Assembly (NCBI RefSeq): GCF_949987515.2
Contig: NC_082698.1
Location: 33,694,070-33,758,069 of the forward strand
Reading direction: 5' to 3'
Length of the DNA stretch: 64,000 nucleotides
Source of the DNA: Delphinus delphis
Lineage: Eukaryota > Chordata > Mammalia > Artiodactyla > Delphinidae
Shown here: positions 1-12,199 of the stretch, one piece after another
How positions within the stretch are numbered: the stretch's first letter is position 1
How the letters are laid out: every line of letters starts with the position of its first letter
The notes under the pieces: generated by a model
What the model saw: the letters and a program-made list of their open reading frames with translations, nothing else
The model's database searches: none
Told to the model about the DNA's origin: nothing
Position numbers and translations under genes: made by a program

Positions 1-99
1 TATTCCCAAGTACAAGGCCATACTGCAATCACCCCAATGTTCTCTAAACATGACGTTTGCACTCCTACTGTATTTTAGCTCCTGCTGGCTCCACATTGA

Positions 100-587
100 G
101 GGACTTCCCCATCCACCATGAAGGAAAGGATTAACCTTGCCCAAAAAAAGGTTTGGCCCTTGCTCCCAACTCCTCGGCGGTTAGCCTTTGGAATGTCCTG
201 CCTGATAGATGCCTTTGTTTACTTGGGCGCCTTGGGCAATGCCAAATAGTCTAAGCTAACAATGTGACTTACAATGTGATTTACAGTTGATGGGGGCATG
301 GAACCACATGGTATGAGCTCTGGAGGGGCTGAAGATTAAGGTCAGCAACTCAGGCAGTCAGCTGTGCCTATGGGACCAACCCCCAGTAAAAGACACCATG
401 GCTTGGGAGAGCTTCCCTGGTTAGTAATACTCCATGACTGTTACCATGCATCATTGCTGGGGGAAATAAGTGCTGTCCACATGACTCCAGCAGGAAAGGA
501 CAATTGGAAGCTCCCTGCTGGAACTCTCCTAAATCCTGCCTGATGTGCCTTCTCCTGTTGTTAATTTTAATCTGTATCTTTTTAAAA
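100..587 (+). mobile_element. probable ancient ERVL-type LTR fragment
   Basis: The stretch has the look of an old mammalian LTR, including a 'gttgttaattttaatctgtatc' type 3' segment reminiscent of ERVL LTRs, split by the SINE at 588. No clear ends or target-site duplications are seen. It could also be unique DNA. Confidence 0.3.
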
Positions 588-762
588 ATTATTATTTTAT
601 TTATTTATTTAGGCTGCACTGGGCTTTTGTTGCAGTGCGCGGGCTTCTCTAGTTGCGGAACACAGGCTTAGTTGCAGTATGTGGGATCTTAGTTCCCCAA
701 CCAGGGATCAAATCCTGGGCCCCCTGAGTTGGGAGCACGGAGTGTGAACCACTGGACCATAC
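588..762 (-). mobile_element. CHR-class SINE, diverged
   Basis: Poly-T/TTTA tail at the left, then the reverse complement of the CHR body (ggctgcactgggctt, tgtgggatcttagttcccc, accactggacca). Diverged and missing its extreme head. Confidence 0.75.
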
Positions 763-789
763 TGAACCTGAAAGCAGTCTTGGGGACCT

Positions 790-1105
790 CCCAAAAGTGT
801 GTGCCCCCATCTGTTGCCCATGGTTTGAGGTTCAGTTCAAGTCCCATTTCCTCCAGCAGGCCTTTTTCAATCATTTCCATGCCAAGTAATCTTTTCATCT
901 GTAGGACAGACAAAAAGTCAGTCTGCTCACTCTGACACATTATATACAAATATTTCTTTACATTATAACTTAAATGTTTCAAGTATATGTCATATATTGT
1001 GTTTCTCCACAAAGACCATAAGCTTCTTGAGGGCAGCCTCCATGTGGCAGATTTTTAGTGAGTACCTATTATAACACTAGACACAGCAATATAAGGTTGC
1101 AATCA
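790..1105 (+). mobile_element. L2 LINE 3' end
   Basis: Matches the L2 3' region: caagtcccatttcctccagcagg, then taagcttcttgagggcagcc. The reading direction is plus. Diverged, no target-site duplication expected at this age. Confidence 0.6.
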
Positions 1106-1139
1106 TTAAGAACTTGGGCCTTCAAGAGCTAAGCTAGAA

Positions 1140-1956
1140 CTAGGCTCTGATCTTGGATATCGTCTCTTTTCTACCTATACTGTCTCTAGATCTCACCTAG
1201 ACTTGGAGTTTTAAATTCCATAAACACTCTCACACGTCCCAAATTTATATTTCTAGGCCTGACCTCTCCCTTGAACTTCAAACTCATGCATCACTCCAAC
1301 TGGATATCTGATAAGCATCTCAAATATGTCCAAAATGAATTCCTATCTTCTTCCCCAAACCCTGGTCCTCCCACAGCCTTCCCTCATCTTAGTAAACTCC
1401 ATTATTCTAGTTGTTCAGGCAAAAAAACCTTGAAATCATCCCTGACTATTCTCTTCTCTCACCTCCCCACCAAAACAATCCAGCCACATCTCACTACCTC
1501 CACTGGTATCACCCTGCACTACGCCAACAACGTGTCTTGCCTAGATTATTGCCAACAGTTCCCTAACCAGTCTCCTTGATTCCACCCTTGTTTCCCTTCA
1601 GTCTGTTCTCAACAAAGTAGACAAAATAATCCCACTAAAATATAAGTCAGACCCCATGTCTCTCTTCTGCTCAAAACCCTATTTTTCTTACAGCAGCCTA
1701 TAAAGCCCTACATAATTCTGCCCCATATTATCACAATTACCTCACTTCCTAATACTTTATTTATTCCACGCCAGCAACACTGGCCTCCTTGTGGTTCCTG
1801 AAACCCACCAAGCACATTCCTGTCCTATGCTTCGCACATGCTGTTTCCTCTAGCTGGATCACATTTCTCACACATGGCTGTCTCCCTCTCCTCCTTCAGG
1901 TTTTTGGGTCTCCTTCTTGATGAAGCCCTTTCTGGCCACAATATCCACATTATAAA

Positions 1957-1989
<33 letters not shown>

Positions 1990-2228
1990 TTCCTTTTCCT
2001 GCTTTTTTTTTTTTCTAAAATAAAGGAATTTACTTTGTCACTGCATCACTCTTACCACTATTGAATATACTCTCTATTTCACACTTTTATTTTCTGTCTT
2101 TGCTCACTGGAATGTAAGTTGCAGGAGGGCAGAGAGTTTTTGTCTGTTTTGTTCCCTGTTGTACACCCAGCCCTAGAATACAGCCTATCATGTAGCAGGT
2201 GGTCAGTAAATAATTGATAGATGGACAG
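1140..2228 (+). mobile_element. L2 LINE, about 1 kb of ORF2 end and 3' UTR
   Basis: A long L2 copy: the ORF2 C-terminal part (tgatccatcc, ctcctctgctcaaaaccct, cctataaagccctacataat blocks) is followed by the 3' UTR (ggaatgtaagttgcaggagg, ggtcagtaaataattgatag). A CA microsatellite at about 1963-1988 interrupts it. The open frames in this stretch are L2 remnants, not a host gene. Confidence 0.8.
1963..1988. repeat. (CA)n microsatellite
   Basis: About 13 CA units with a leading imperfect portion, inside the L2 copy. Confidence 0.9.
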
Positions 2229-2249
2229 ATGGATGGATGGAATCAAAAA

Positions 2250-2452
2250 GGACACTTACTAGCTGTTCAACCTCAGCTAAGCCATCCAACTTCTCTAAAA
2301 CCAAATTCTCTCAACAATAAAATAGGGATTTAAAAAGTATCTACATCAGAGTGTTACGAGGATTAAGTTATAGTAAACATACGAAAAACTCTTAGCACAG
2401 TAACTGACACATAGTAAGTGTTCAATATACACTGGCTACTATCATAGTATGT
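2250..2452 (+). mobile_element. MIR SINE
   Basis: MIR order is visible: cttactagctgttcaacctc, ccaacttctctaaaa, gaggattaagttatag, taactgacacatagtaagtg. Diverged. Confidence 0.75.
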
Positions 2453-2584
2453 ACATAAGAGACATCCAAATCCTTGTTAAATAAGTGAACCATCTGCTGA
2501 ATAATTAAGTACTGGCTGCAAATATCAAGTAGCTAACACTCAATTACCCATGCTGTAGGAGTTGACTACCCCTAATACCTGACA

Positions 2585-2790
2585 ATTGTATAGGGACTTT
2601 TATAATCTTTACAACTAATGTTGCATTTATTTCTTACACCACACCATAGAAAATATCATTGCCTCCTTTTTACAAATGAGGAAACAGGCATAGAAATGGT
2701 AAATGAGTTAGTTGCCCAGCGTCACCTAGTTAGTGAGTGACTGAGGCAGTACCAGAATTCCCATCTCATGCTTTTCCTATAATTAACACA
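2585..2790 (-). mobile_element. MIR SINE
   Basis: Reverse-complement MIR core: ttttacaaatgaggaaacag, gttgcccagcgtcacctagt, cagtaccagaattcccatc. Confidence 0.7.
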
Positions 2791-2799
2791 TATAGCTAA

Positions 2800-4480
2800 C
2801 AAGAACTCTTAGTTAAACAAACAACATTATACCAAAGGAAAATTTGTGTGCAAGAGGAAATTTATTTAACTGACCCTGGTGTGCTATAAACAAATTTTTA
2901 TTTCATAATTGTGAACAAGTGTTATATTTCTTTAAGTAATGTATATATATGCATTTCTAAGATCATTTTTTACATATTTTAATAAAAGTTTGATATTTAT
3001 CTGGCTCTTAAAATACCAGGTAGTAAACAGAAAATACCAAAAGAACCTGCTCTTTTTTTTTCTTTTCTATTACTCTTGTAGCATTGTAGCAAAAAACTAG
3101 CAAGAGGTATTTCAGGACTGCCCTACTACAGTGTCACTCCAAAGGAAAGTTTGACTCCTTTTGTGAGTGCAAAGGCAATACTGTTATCTCTTTAAAAAAT
3201 AACACTGACATATAAATAAAAAGAAGAGAAACAATAGTTATTTCCCAGAAGTCTATTTTATTTTAGAAAGTTCTTAAAGTCCAAACCTTAGTGTGCCTTT
3301 CCAATTTATTCTCTAGAGCTTTAAAAACTACTCCTGCTTTATAGCGCTTCAGAACACTGCCAGTGCAGCTATCATAGCATCTATTTATATATATACACAC
3401 ATATATAAGGATATAATACATATATTACAGCATATATATTAAAACATATAATAGCAGTGTAACTATTATAGCAGGTGAACACCTTTTTTTCTATTGATGT
3501 TATTAGTATGGAGAAAAACAATATCATGACATACGTATTTCCCACCATCCATTAACAGAAAACCAAAGCCTGAAATGGGTGAACTACTTACATTCCATGC
3601 CTTCTGCTATTAAAATAGAAAGGTAAGTCCCAATATAGGAAATAAAAATAACATTAAAGAATTAGTACTGTGAATGAGAAGGAAGAGTAGGTCTTGATCT
3701 GCCTACTGATAAGTCTCTCCTGACCCTTGGTAACCATCTGCCATTCCAGTCCTGAGTACAAGTTGCACTCCAAGCTGATACAACCACTTGTCAACCACAA
3801 TCCATATCAACGAGATCATTCTGAGCAGAGTACACAGAAATGAAGTTGAGATAAAGAAATGTTCTAAATCACAGAAATGAATTACATTTAAACAAAGTAT
3901 TGAAGGATGACCTGGCAAGTGCCAGAATCCAAAATTCACCAAATGATAGAATATTCTAGGGTCCTGAAAAGAACCCTAGAAAGTACATAGTTCTGCCTTT
4001 CTTAATTTAATAGATGCAACACAAATCTAAAAGCCAAATCCAAGCACTCAAAAAAGGCATTAATCACGACATGTAGTCGATTTAACCCTCTACCCACTCT
4101 TATGAAAAGTAAAGTAAAAAATAATTACTCTAAAAATTTGCCAATAAAGCCAATAACAAATAGCTAAGTGAACAGAGAGAGGCAGGAAGGGATAAAAGGT
4201 GGGTATGTATAGAACACTGGAAAAAGGAAGAAAAGAAGAGCAATTCTTATCCCAAGAATTTTTGCATAGCAAGAATTATCAATCTTCTCTCTGAAGGAAT
4301 CTATGCTTAATTATAGAGATGATCTGGTGACAAGGTGGAGGGAGACGTTTATGGAGAGAAGCAGAGAAGATGAGCACTCCCTGTCGACAATTCCCCAGAG
4401 ACTTAGTGGACTAAAGAGGAGTCATATTCTGCTGCTTCTGGCTTAATGTAATAAAGACTACAAAAAAAACAGTAACACAC
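2800..4480. other. AT-rich intron sequence, no feature recognised
   Basis: Intron 1 of EXOC6. A TA-rich stretch lies at about 3385-3460. No exon, RNA gene or clear repeat was recognised; open frames are short and without family character. Confidence 0.5.
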
Positions 4481-4484
4481 GACC

Positions 4485-4700
4485 AAGTACTCACTATTAG
4501 GTGATTTACATGCATTATCTCATTAGTATTCACTACAGCTTAATGATGTAGATACTGTTAGCATCCCAATCTACAAATGTAGTTTGGGAAGATTAAGACT
4601 TTAAGTCCAAAGTCACAGAGTAGTGGGACCAAGATTTAACCCCAGGTCTACCTAGCTCCAAAGCCAGTGCTCTTAACCATTATTTTAGACAGCCTCTCCA
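4485..4700 (-). mobile_element. MIR SINE
   Basis: Reverse-complement MIR: gcattatctcattagtattc, gaagattaagactttaagtc, tttaaccccaggtctaccta, ccagtgctcttaaccatta. Confidence 0.75.
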
Positions 4701-7700
4701 ATCAGAAATGGTGATAAGCAGCATGAGAATGCAGAGAAGTTACCAGCATAGCAACTAACCAGATCACCTTTGAAGATCAACAATTGAGAATGACTCAGTA
4801 GGGAATCCCTGATGTGCACTGTTGCACCCATCAGGTGAAATCATCCAACGAACAGAAAAAGGGGATGAGAACTGAGGCATAGCTAATTGTTAGGCAGTAT
4901 TAAATTACAAACGCAAGAAAATAAGGAGGAACAAAGTATGAAGCAGAGAAAACTGAGGGCCCGGTACTCAGCTAACCTCAGCTGACGGGACTCTGAAAAA
5001 TCTATTTTTCTTTTTCCTTTTTATGTCTTTGAATGATAATCATTATTCTTTGAAATTCTGACTTGCAGGGCAAGAAAGGAAATACCATTCAGCACTATTC
5101 ATTCCTTGAATCCTAAGTTGGTTAACAGTTGTATCCATCTAATTAGTGTGCCAGATATATTGCTGTTCTAAATGTTCAAGCAATATACAATGTTACTGAA
5201 AATAATTTTTTCTTCTTTCAAAATGTCCCCAGGATTTTATAATGTCTGTTGGCAAGCCTAATCAAGTTTCTATAAATAAATACACACAGATATGACAAAA
5301 CCAGAAAGAGTGAACATTAGAAAGTCGGTAAATTTTCCACTACCCACATCCACTGTGGGTGCAACTTAGTGCTCCATATATAGATAATGACTTCAATATA
5401 AGAGTCCAGTCAGCACTTCCAAAAGCTTAGCACAATAAAACCTTACTTCTGGCAAAATTTAATGCTAATCAGACAAAACTCAGATGCAAATCAATTTTAA
5501 AAGAAGAGATGACTTTAAAACTTCGTGAAGAAAAACAAAGATGGACTACGCTACACTATGATTTTATTTACATATTTTAACTTTAGCAACTAGGAATGCA
5601 TAAAAGCATTCCTGTATGTCTTAAAAAATGTTTATGTCTTAAGAGCATAGCAAAAAAAAATTTTAGGTACACACTTTCTATCTTCATTATATCTAATCTT
5701 CCACAGCAATGCAAAGTACAGAAATATGAGTTATCTCACAGTATATGATCATCTGATATATCAGGCTTATAGGATGTAAACAAGTAAATGTGCTTTCTGA
5801 AATGCCTCTTGAATTGTATGCACAGGGCTCCACCTAGTGGTAATAAAGTAAATATAAAAAAACTAAGATGTCATTTAAATGTTAAAATTGGTTCTTTGAA
5901 AATTAATGCTTTTATCATCAAATCAAATGTCTTAATGGAGGCACTCAGGCTACTTCGATATTTTAGACAGATGCTACGTTCTGTTAATAATATTAATAAT
6001 TTACTAATCTTAGGAAAACATCTTTCTGAAGGAAAACAAACATTCACAAGATACTATGTGAAAAAGAACTCTCTTCTTATTACTGGCAACATTAGGATTT
6101 TTTTGTCAAAAAGCATATAATACCCATACACTATTTTCAGTATCTTTTTCTTTCATTGTATCTTCATTGTAAAAAGAAATTCCATCATAATAACTCTAAA
6201 GAAAATAAAATCTGTTTCCTGAGAAATTATTTTTTAAATTTTCTTTTACTAAAATACTTGTATCAGCTACTTCTGACCTCCACTGTATGCTTTTTAATAT
6301 CATTTTCTACTTTTTCAAACATTAACCACATTTCTTTCACCAGTTCCTCAAATGACACATTTACCTTAATTCTGTACTTCTAGTAATAAAAAATTGTGTT
6401 TGCATCCATTTGAGCATTCTATATTCTTCCAGTCCATAGGCATTTTTCTATTCTCTCACCAAAGTTTCTAATGGCTTATCAAACTTAATTTCTAAAATAT
6501 TAATTTTATATTTCCAATAATTAGTATTCAAGATTTGGTATTTCATATTAATGAGATTATTTATGATACTTTTTCAGCAATTTCATACTTGTATTGAATG
6601 CTTTTCATGTTCTAAGTACCAATCATACTGATTAGTACTAAAATTTTGGTTACTAACTATAAAAATATACTTTTCTAATATTAAACATATTTATGACAAT
6701 TAACCACCCTAGGATTATCAGCTTTTGAAAAATTTAACATTCCTAAAAATGCTGCTATGAAAACAATGTTAAACGTAACACAGAAAAAGTGATCAGAAGT
6801 TTTCAAAAAGCTATGAAAACCATCGTATCCAATACAAATTACTTGCTATCAATCTCAAAAATAGTTTTTAAAACAGGTTTTCGGTATATCAATAAATTTG
6901 GTAAATTCAGCAAACTGGTCATGCAACAAACCAGTCATTTGGCAAGTAATTTAAGGCCAAGATTTGAAAATATTTCCTTAAATAGAAGCACATGAATTGC
7001 TAGTTTAAGTTCTTTCAGAACAGGATATATGTAAGCCCCAAGTATAAAAGGGCAGTTACACACCAGTGAGACGCTACTTTGTCTCATCAGCAGTTCTCTG
7101 TGCCTACTGTATGGATCCTGGAAACTAGGAGAAGCTACACTGAGATACTCTAACTGCTCCTACCCTAAGTGACCACTTGGTTTTTGTATCCTAGGCTATG
7201 TAAATTGGAAATGTAATCTAATTTTTCAGTGGAGCAGTGTCTTTAATACCAGTTTATAACCCACTTGAAAACCTGCAGCTAGAATCAGAAATGGGACTTG
7301 AAACACTGCAACTCTCTTCAGCAGCCTTTAGATACATTTATGGTGTCCCAAATTCCAGTAACATCCATATGAGAAACAATAAGCTAAAATATTCAAAGAC
7401 AGCAAATGAGTTCTCATTGGGGAGAAAAGCCCCTTTTACATAAGGTCACATGATTTGGAATTCTTTTTTTTTTAAACAATGAATAGCAAAGACACCATTT
7501 CCCTTCCTTAAATACACAAAAGGACTGCTCAAAGTACCACTCCATCTTGGGGAAAAAAATAAATTTATATTACAGTAATTTAGCAATTTAGAACAGCAAG
7601 AAAGAAAATAGTCAATATAAGGTGTCATGTTAAATGTTAGTATTCCTAACATTTTCCATTTCATCAAATACATCAAACATGAATAACAAATTCCCATAAC

Positions 7701-7960
7701 TTTCCCTGCTTCTCTGTAATCCAGGTGCAAATAAGAAGTGAAATAGCTCCAAAGCATTAACAGCAGGATAAAGAGAAAGGAGAATTCTTTCCAACAATAT
7801 TCATTAAGTACCAACCATGTACAACAGAAACTGAAAATTAAGCACAAAAGACAGGCGTATGCACAGGTAACTTTAATACAGAGGATGGCTGCTCCCTAAA
7901 TCATTAAAATTTATCTGTGCTGAGCCTAACTCTTCAAGGAGGCAAGAAAGTAAATGAAGT
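4700..7960. other. intron sequence, no feature recognised
   Basis: Intron 1 of EXOC6, AT-rich. The longest open frames (for example 5788-6120 plus, 110 codons) are lysine/asparagine/leucine-rich AT shadows. Nothing matched an EXOC6 exon or a family I know. Confidence 0.45.
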
Positions 7961-8385
7961 TTTATAACACAGGTCCAAAATTCTCTGACACACCTTCCCT
8001 TTCCTTTGAATTTGGACAGGCTTATGACTGCTTCAACCAATGGAATATAACTTAAATAATAGTATGTGACTTCAGAAGCTAGAAAAAAAAGCCATGCAGC
8101 TTCCACACAGAGGTCTTTAGATACTCATTCTGGGGAAAACCATCCATCACGTAAGAATCTAACAATCCTAAAAATGACATGCTGAAGAGGCCACATGTGG
8201 GCGCTCCCAAATGACAGCACATCATCTGCCAGCAATGTGAGTGAGCCACCGTGGCTGTCTAGTCCAGGTGAGCCTCAGCTGATTTTAGCCCAAGCAGCAA
8301 CCAGTATCTGACTGCAGTCGCATGAAAGACCCCAAGCCACAACTGTCCAGCAGAATCCTTCCCAAACCTCTGAAAAAGGTTTCTA
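7960..8385 (+). mobile_element. MaLR LTR (MLT1-type)
   Basis: Characteristic MLT1 phrases occur in order: agccatgcagcttccac, tctggggaaaaccatcc, caatgtgagtgagccacc, gactgcagtcgcatgaaaga. The element is a solo, diverged LTR of the ERVL-MaLR class. Confidence 0.7.
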
Positions 8386-8705
8386 AGTACATGAACAAAT
8401 TGTTTGGACATCTGCTTAAAATATTTAAAATCGAATTAAATTTAAATCTTTTCCAGAATAATTCTTTTTTTCACTATTTCTTTTTCCCTTTTGGCACTAA
8501 TCCTTTTTGGCACTGTCCTTAACTTCCTTTTTGACCCCAGGATGCTCTTCCCCACAATATGCCTCAATCTTAAACTTCCTTCAGAATTCACCTCAAGATA
8601 GTTCCTTTGGGATACTTTCATGAATAGCTATATTGAATAATGAATTCCCCATTACCTAGAATTTTCCCAGCTCTGTTACATACAGTCTATAATACACTAT
8701 CTTTT

Positions 8706-8920
8706 TTTTTTTTTTTTTTTTTTTTGCGGTATGTGGGCCTCTCACTGTTGTGGCCTCTCCCGTTGTGGAGCACAGGCTCCAGACGCGCAGGCTCAACGGC
8801 CATGGCTCATGGGCCTAGCCACTCTGCGGCATGTGGGATCTTCCCAGACCAGGGCACGAACCCGTGTCCCCTGCATCAGCAGGCAGACTCTCAACCACTG
8901 CGCCACCAGGGAAGCCCAAT
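8706..8920 (-). mobile_element. CHR SINE (CHR-2-like), full length
   Basis: Poly-T, then the reverse complement of the whole element, ending ccaccagggaagccc. Target-site duplication aatacactatctttt is at 8691-8705 and 8921-8935, exact over 15 bases. Confidence 0.95.
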
Positions 8921-9279
8921 AATACACTATCTTTTATTTATTTGTATAACACATCAAATTTATTCTCCAATTACTTAGTGTATGTTTTATCTTCTAAATT
9001 CCTTGAGAACTGAAGGTGTCTTCAGTCCACAAATGCTGTGAGGATGCAAAGAACTGTAAATCTTAATAAAGAGAAAAGGTTCACTAGAGGGCACTCTTCA
9101 CCAAAAAGTAATCTCTAGAAATCCAAATATTTTTCTTTTACGATTGTATCAAAATACGGTGTGCATCTATCTCATACTCAACCTAATTAACAACTAAGTA
9201 CTGTGAAATCAAAATAAAAATATTTCCTCCTTTTTTAAATCTGCTTTATGATGTTATCTACTGCTTTAATATAATGGTT

Positions 9280-9708
9280 AAAAACAGCAGAACAACAAAA
9301 ACAGACATACAAATCAATGGAACAAAATAGAGAGGCAAAAAATAAACCCACACACCTACAGTCAATTAATCTACGATAAAGGAGGCAAGAATATACAACG
9401 GAGAAAAGACAAGCAAGTAGTGTTGGGAAAGCTGGACAGCTGCATGTAAATCAATGAAATTAAAACACTCCCTCACACCATATATAAAAATAAACTCCAA
9501 ATGGTTTAAAGATCTAACTATAAGACATGATATCATAAATCTCCTAGAAGAGAACATAGGCAAAACATTCTCAGACTTAAAACGTAGCAATACTTTCTTG
9601 GATCAATCTCTCAAGTCAAAAGAAATGAGTAAATATAAACAAGTGGGACCTAATCAAACTTAAAAGCTTCTGCACAGCCAAGGAAACCATTAACAAAATG
9701 AAAAGACA
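9280..9708 (+). mobile_element. L1 LINE fragment, ORF2 C-terminal region
   Basis: The L1 ORF2 end is recognisable: aaatcaatggaacaaaatag, caagaatatacaacgg, gaaaagacaagcaag, atataaaaataaactccaaa. The open frames here are decayed ORF2. The copy stops at the SINE that follows. Confidence 0.8.
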
Positions 9709-9903
9709 GGGCTTCCCTGGCGGCGCAGTGGTTGATGCAGGGGACACGGGTTCGTGCCCCAGTCCAGGAAGATCCCACTTGCCGTGGAGCGGCTGGGCCT
9801 GTGAGCCATGGCCGCTGAGCCTGCGCGTCCGGAGCCTGTGCTACGCAACGGGAGAGGCCACAACAGTGAGAGGCCCGCGTATCGCAAAAAAAAAAAAAAA
9901 AAA
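9709..9903 (+). mobile_element. CHR SINE (CHR-2-like) with internal deletion
   Basis: Standard head and tail, but the head reads cagtggttgatgcagggg: about 15 bases are missing between two GA dinucleotides. It ends in a 16-base A run after cgcgtatcgc. Confidence 0.9.
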
Positions 9904-10259
9904 GTCAGCTGTAAATGCATTTCATTCTAACTCTGAAAGAAAGGATTCCAAAATTATTCATTTAAAAAATAAATATACATTAATATATATTAATTTAATT
10001 TTTATAATGTGTTTTTCAAAAGACACTTTGCCAAATAAGTGTAATTCAGAAATAGTGTGGAAGAAAAACGAAAGATGGTTACCCTGATACAAGGCTGATC
10101 CTAACTCCCACTATTCATCCTGACCACACAGTCCACTTCTGCTGGTCATTTCAGAGCTCAGCAGAAAAAACGGACAAAAAACACGAAGTTGAGAAGAGCA
10201 ATTCTGTGTCCATTCAAAAGCAGAATATAATTAACAAAATAAAAAATAAAAATAATCTT

Positions 10260-10490
10260 TTACATTTGTACTGGTGCTTTGCAATCCACAAAGCAGTTCT
10301 GCATACATCATTGCATCTGATACCAAGAACCCGAGGGAAGTGGACAGGGCAACTGGTTTTATCTCTGCCTCACAGATGAAGGAAATGAGGCTCAGAGAAG
10401 TTAAAGGATTTGCTCAACAGCACGTGTCTACAAAAGGCCAGAGCCAGGTCTACAATCCAAGTCTTGAACTCACACGGACTGTTAGAGAAT
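10260..10490 (-). mobile_element. MIR SINE
   Basis: Reverse-complement MIR core: cctcacagatgaaggaaatg, aggctcagagaagttaaagg, gccagagccaggtctacaat. Confidence 0.7.
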
Positions 10491-11305
10491 ATTGCATGAA
10501 AAAAGGTAAAAGGAACTCACTGCAAAAAATCACCAAACACTCAGTTGCTGAAATTCTTTACCTTAAATATGTCAGTAACATGTTCATTACTCAATTCCAG
10601 AGCATCTTTCTTATTACTATGGCAATGCCTCCATTAATGAATTCTCTCAAAATTAAGCTCCTTTAAAATGAAGTTGGCAATACTCAAACATCAACAACAC
10701 ACACACACTCACTCACAAACCACACAAAGAATAGTTGCCTGCCTTCACATTCAGGCATGACAAAAACAGAAAACAAAACAACAAACAAACCATTGTACAT
10801 GGATTCTATTAGGCCCGGTCTACCAAATTGAAAATAACTAGCCCTTCTAGTAAGAAAGGCTAAAAGCAAATCTGATTTATGTTCTTTTTAACACAGGAAT
10901 GAATGAATGAGGATAGGAATGATGAAAAAAGAGAAGGCAGGGAAAGATGGTATCTTGTTTTTTCCATCATTTAGAATTGAAAAAGGGCCTGAAGAGGGTA
11001 CAAAGGTCAGTGATTTTTCTTGCATCAAGCAACCCCCAGTCCTGGAGAGAATAAACCAGAGACTGGCCTTACTAAAACTACTGGAGGCCTGTATCTTGTA
11101 ACTGCAGAGCTGCAGAGGAATAAGGGACCTATATCTGACCTAGTACAAGTTCAAGATACAGGACCCTCCCTCCCTGAGTATAATTCTGGTCACATTCCTC
11201 ACTGATCCAATCTTAATGTAAACCTTCCCACCTTTTTAAGTTAAAATATAATAATGTTTTTATATTGCAGCTTTCATTATCTGATACTCTAAATCAGAAG
11301 GCAAA
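10490..11305. other. intron sequence, no feature recognised
   Basis: No exon or known repeat recognised apart from a short CA-rich patch near 10697-10712. Confidence 0.45.
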
Positions 11306-11309
11306 GCAT

Positions 11310-11532
11310 CATGACTAAGAGTACAGGCTCAGAAGCCAAATGGCCTATGTTCATGTCTAGCTCACCACTTACTGACTGCCTAGGGCAAATGACCTAATCT
11401 ATTTCTACCTCAGTTTCTTCATCTGCAAAATGAGTACCTCATTTGCTTCTTATGAAGATTAAATAAAATAACACATATAAGTGTTTAAAACAGTGGCATA
11501 TAGTAAATATTCAACAGATGTTAGCTATTACC
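11310..11532 (+). mobile_element. MIR SINE, nearly complete
   Basis: Plus-strand MIR: aagagtacaggctcagaagc, accacttactgactgcctag, cctcagtttcttcatctgc, gaagattaaataaaataaca, catatagtaaatattcaaca. Confidence 0.8.
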
Positions 11533-11559
11533 TATTATTTCCTACATGATTATTTTCAC

Positions 11560-11920
11560 TTCCAGGAACCAAGATTCTAAGAAATTATTTTAGAGTTCAT
11601 ATCACCGTTCACAGAATTTCACAAAAAATAAGAACCACCTAAATGTGCAACAACAGGAAATAATCAAATAGAGAAAATAGGTTGAAAATTATATATAATG
11701 TAATTTAACTTCATTTAACAAATATTTAACAAAGATCAACATTTAAAATGTTGAATATCATAACTTCAATAAATAAATATTTGTTGTTTCTAACATAAAA
11801 AATGACTAGAATTTTGATTATCCGTAAGCAGTAGGGAAAAAAGTGATTTTTTTCCCTCCTCTCTATTCTATATATTCTTCAAGTTTTCTATAATGAAGGT
11901 TCTTGTTTTTCATTAATTCA
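11560..11920 (+). mobile_element. L1 LINE 3' end (L1ME/L1M4-like)
   Basis: Old L1 3' UTR phrases: caccaaatgtgcaacaac type (here cacctaaatgtgcaacaaca), aataatcaaatag, and tcttcaagttttctataatg near the end. Confidence 0.5.
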
Positions 11921-12066
11921 GTTCAAAAAGTATTTAATATGAGTCTGTTGTACCCATGGCATTATGCTACGTAACACAGTTGGAACTAATCAGAGATGCA
12001 TGACAATAATAAGCTTCATGGACTATTACATTAGGCCTGCATTTAAGATATTTACTTAAAATATAC

Positions 12067-12193
12067 AGGGAATTTCCTGGTGGTCCAGTGGTTAGGACTC
12101 AGCACTTTCACTACATGGCCCAGGTTCAATCCCTGGTTGAAGAACTAAGATCCTGCAAGCCGCACAGTACAACGAAAAAAAAAAAAAAAAAAA
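12067..12193 (+). mobile_element. CHR SINE (short CHR-1-like form)
   Basis: Starts gggaatttcctggtggtcca, with tRNA box B-like ggttcaatccctgg, and ends in a long A run. Plus orientation. The short form lacks the second half found in CHR-2-like copies. Confidence 0.9.
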
Positions 12194-12199
12194 GAAAAG

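Noticed and set aside
1271..1579. 102-codon open frame that looks gene-like
   Set aside because: It lies within an L2 LINE copy and continues into L2 3' UTR text.
5788..6120. 110-codon open frame in intron 1
   Set aside because: AT-driven composition, no recognisable domain, no splice-site context or EXOC6 match.
8731..8922. Repeated families of open frames with 'GPRTAKKK' or 'RTRVPCIGRRTLNHC' type peptides throughout the window
   Set aside because: They are translations of CHR SINE copies in either orientation (for example 8706-8920, 19406-19626, 50213-50425), not host proteins.
12067..12193. tRNA-like promoter boxes that might mark a tRNA gene
   Set aside because: They are the tRNA-derived heads of CHR SINEs; no cloverleaf-forming tRNA gene is seen.
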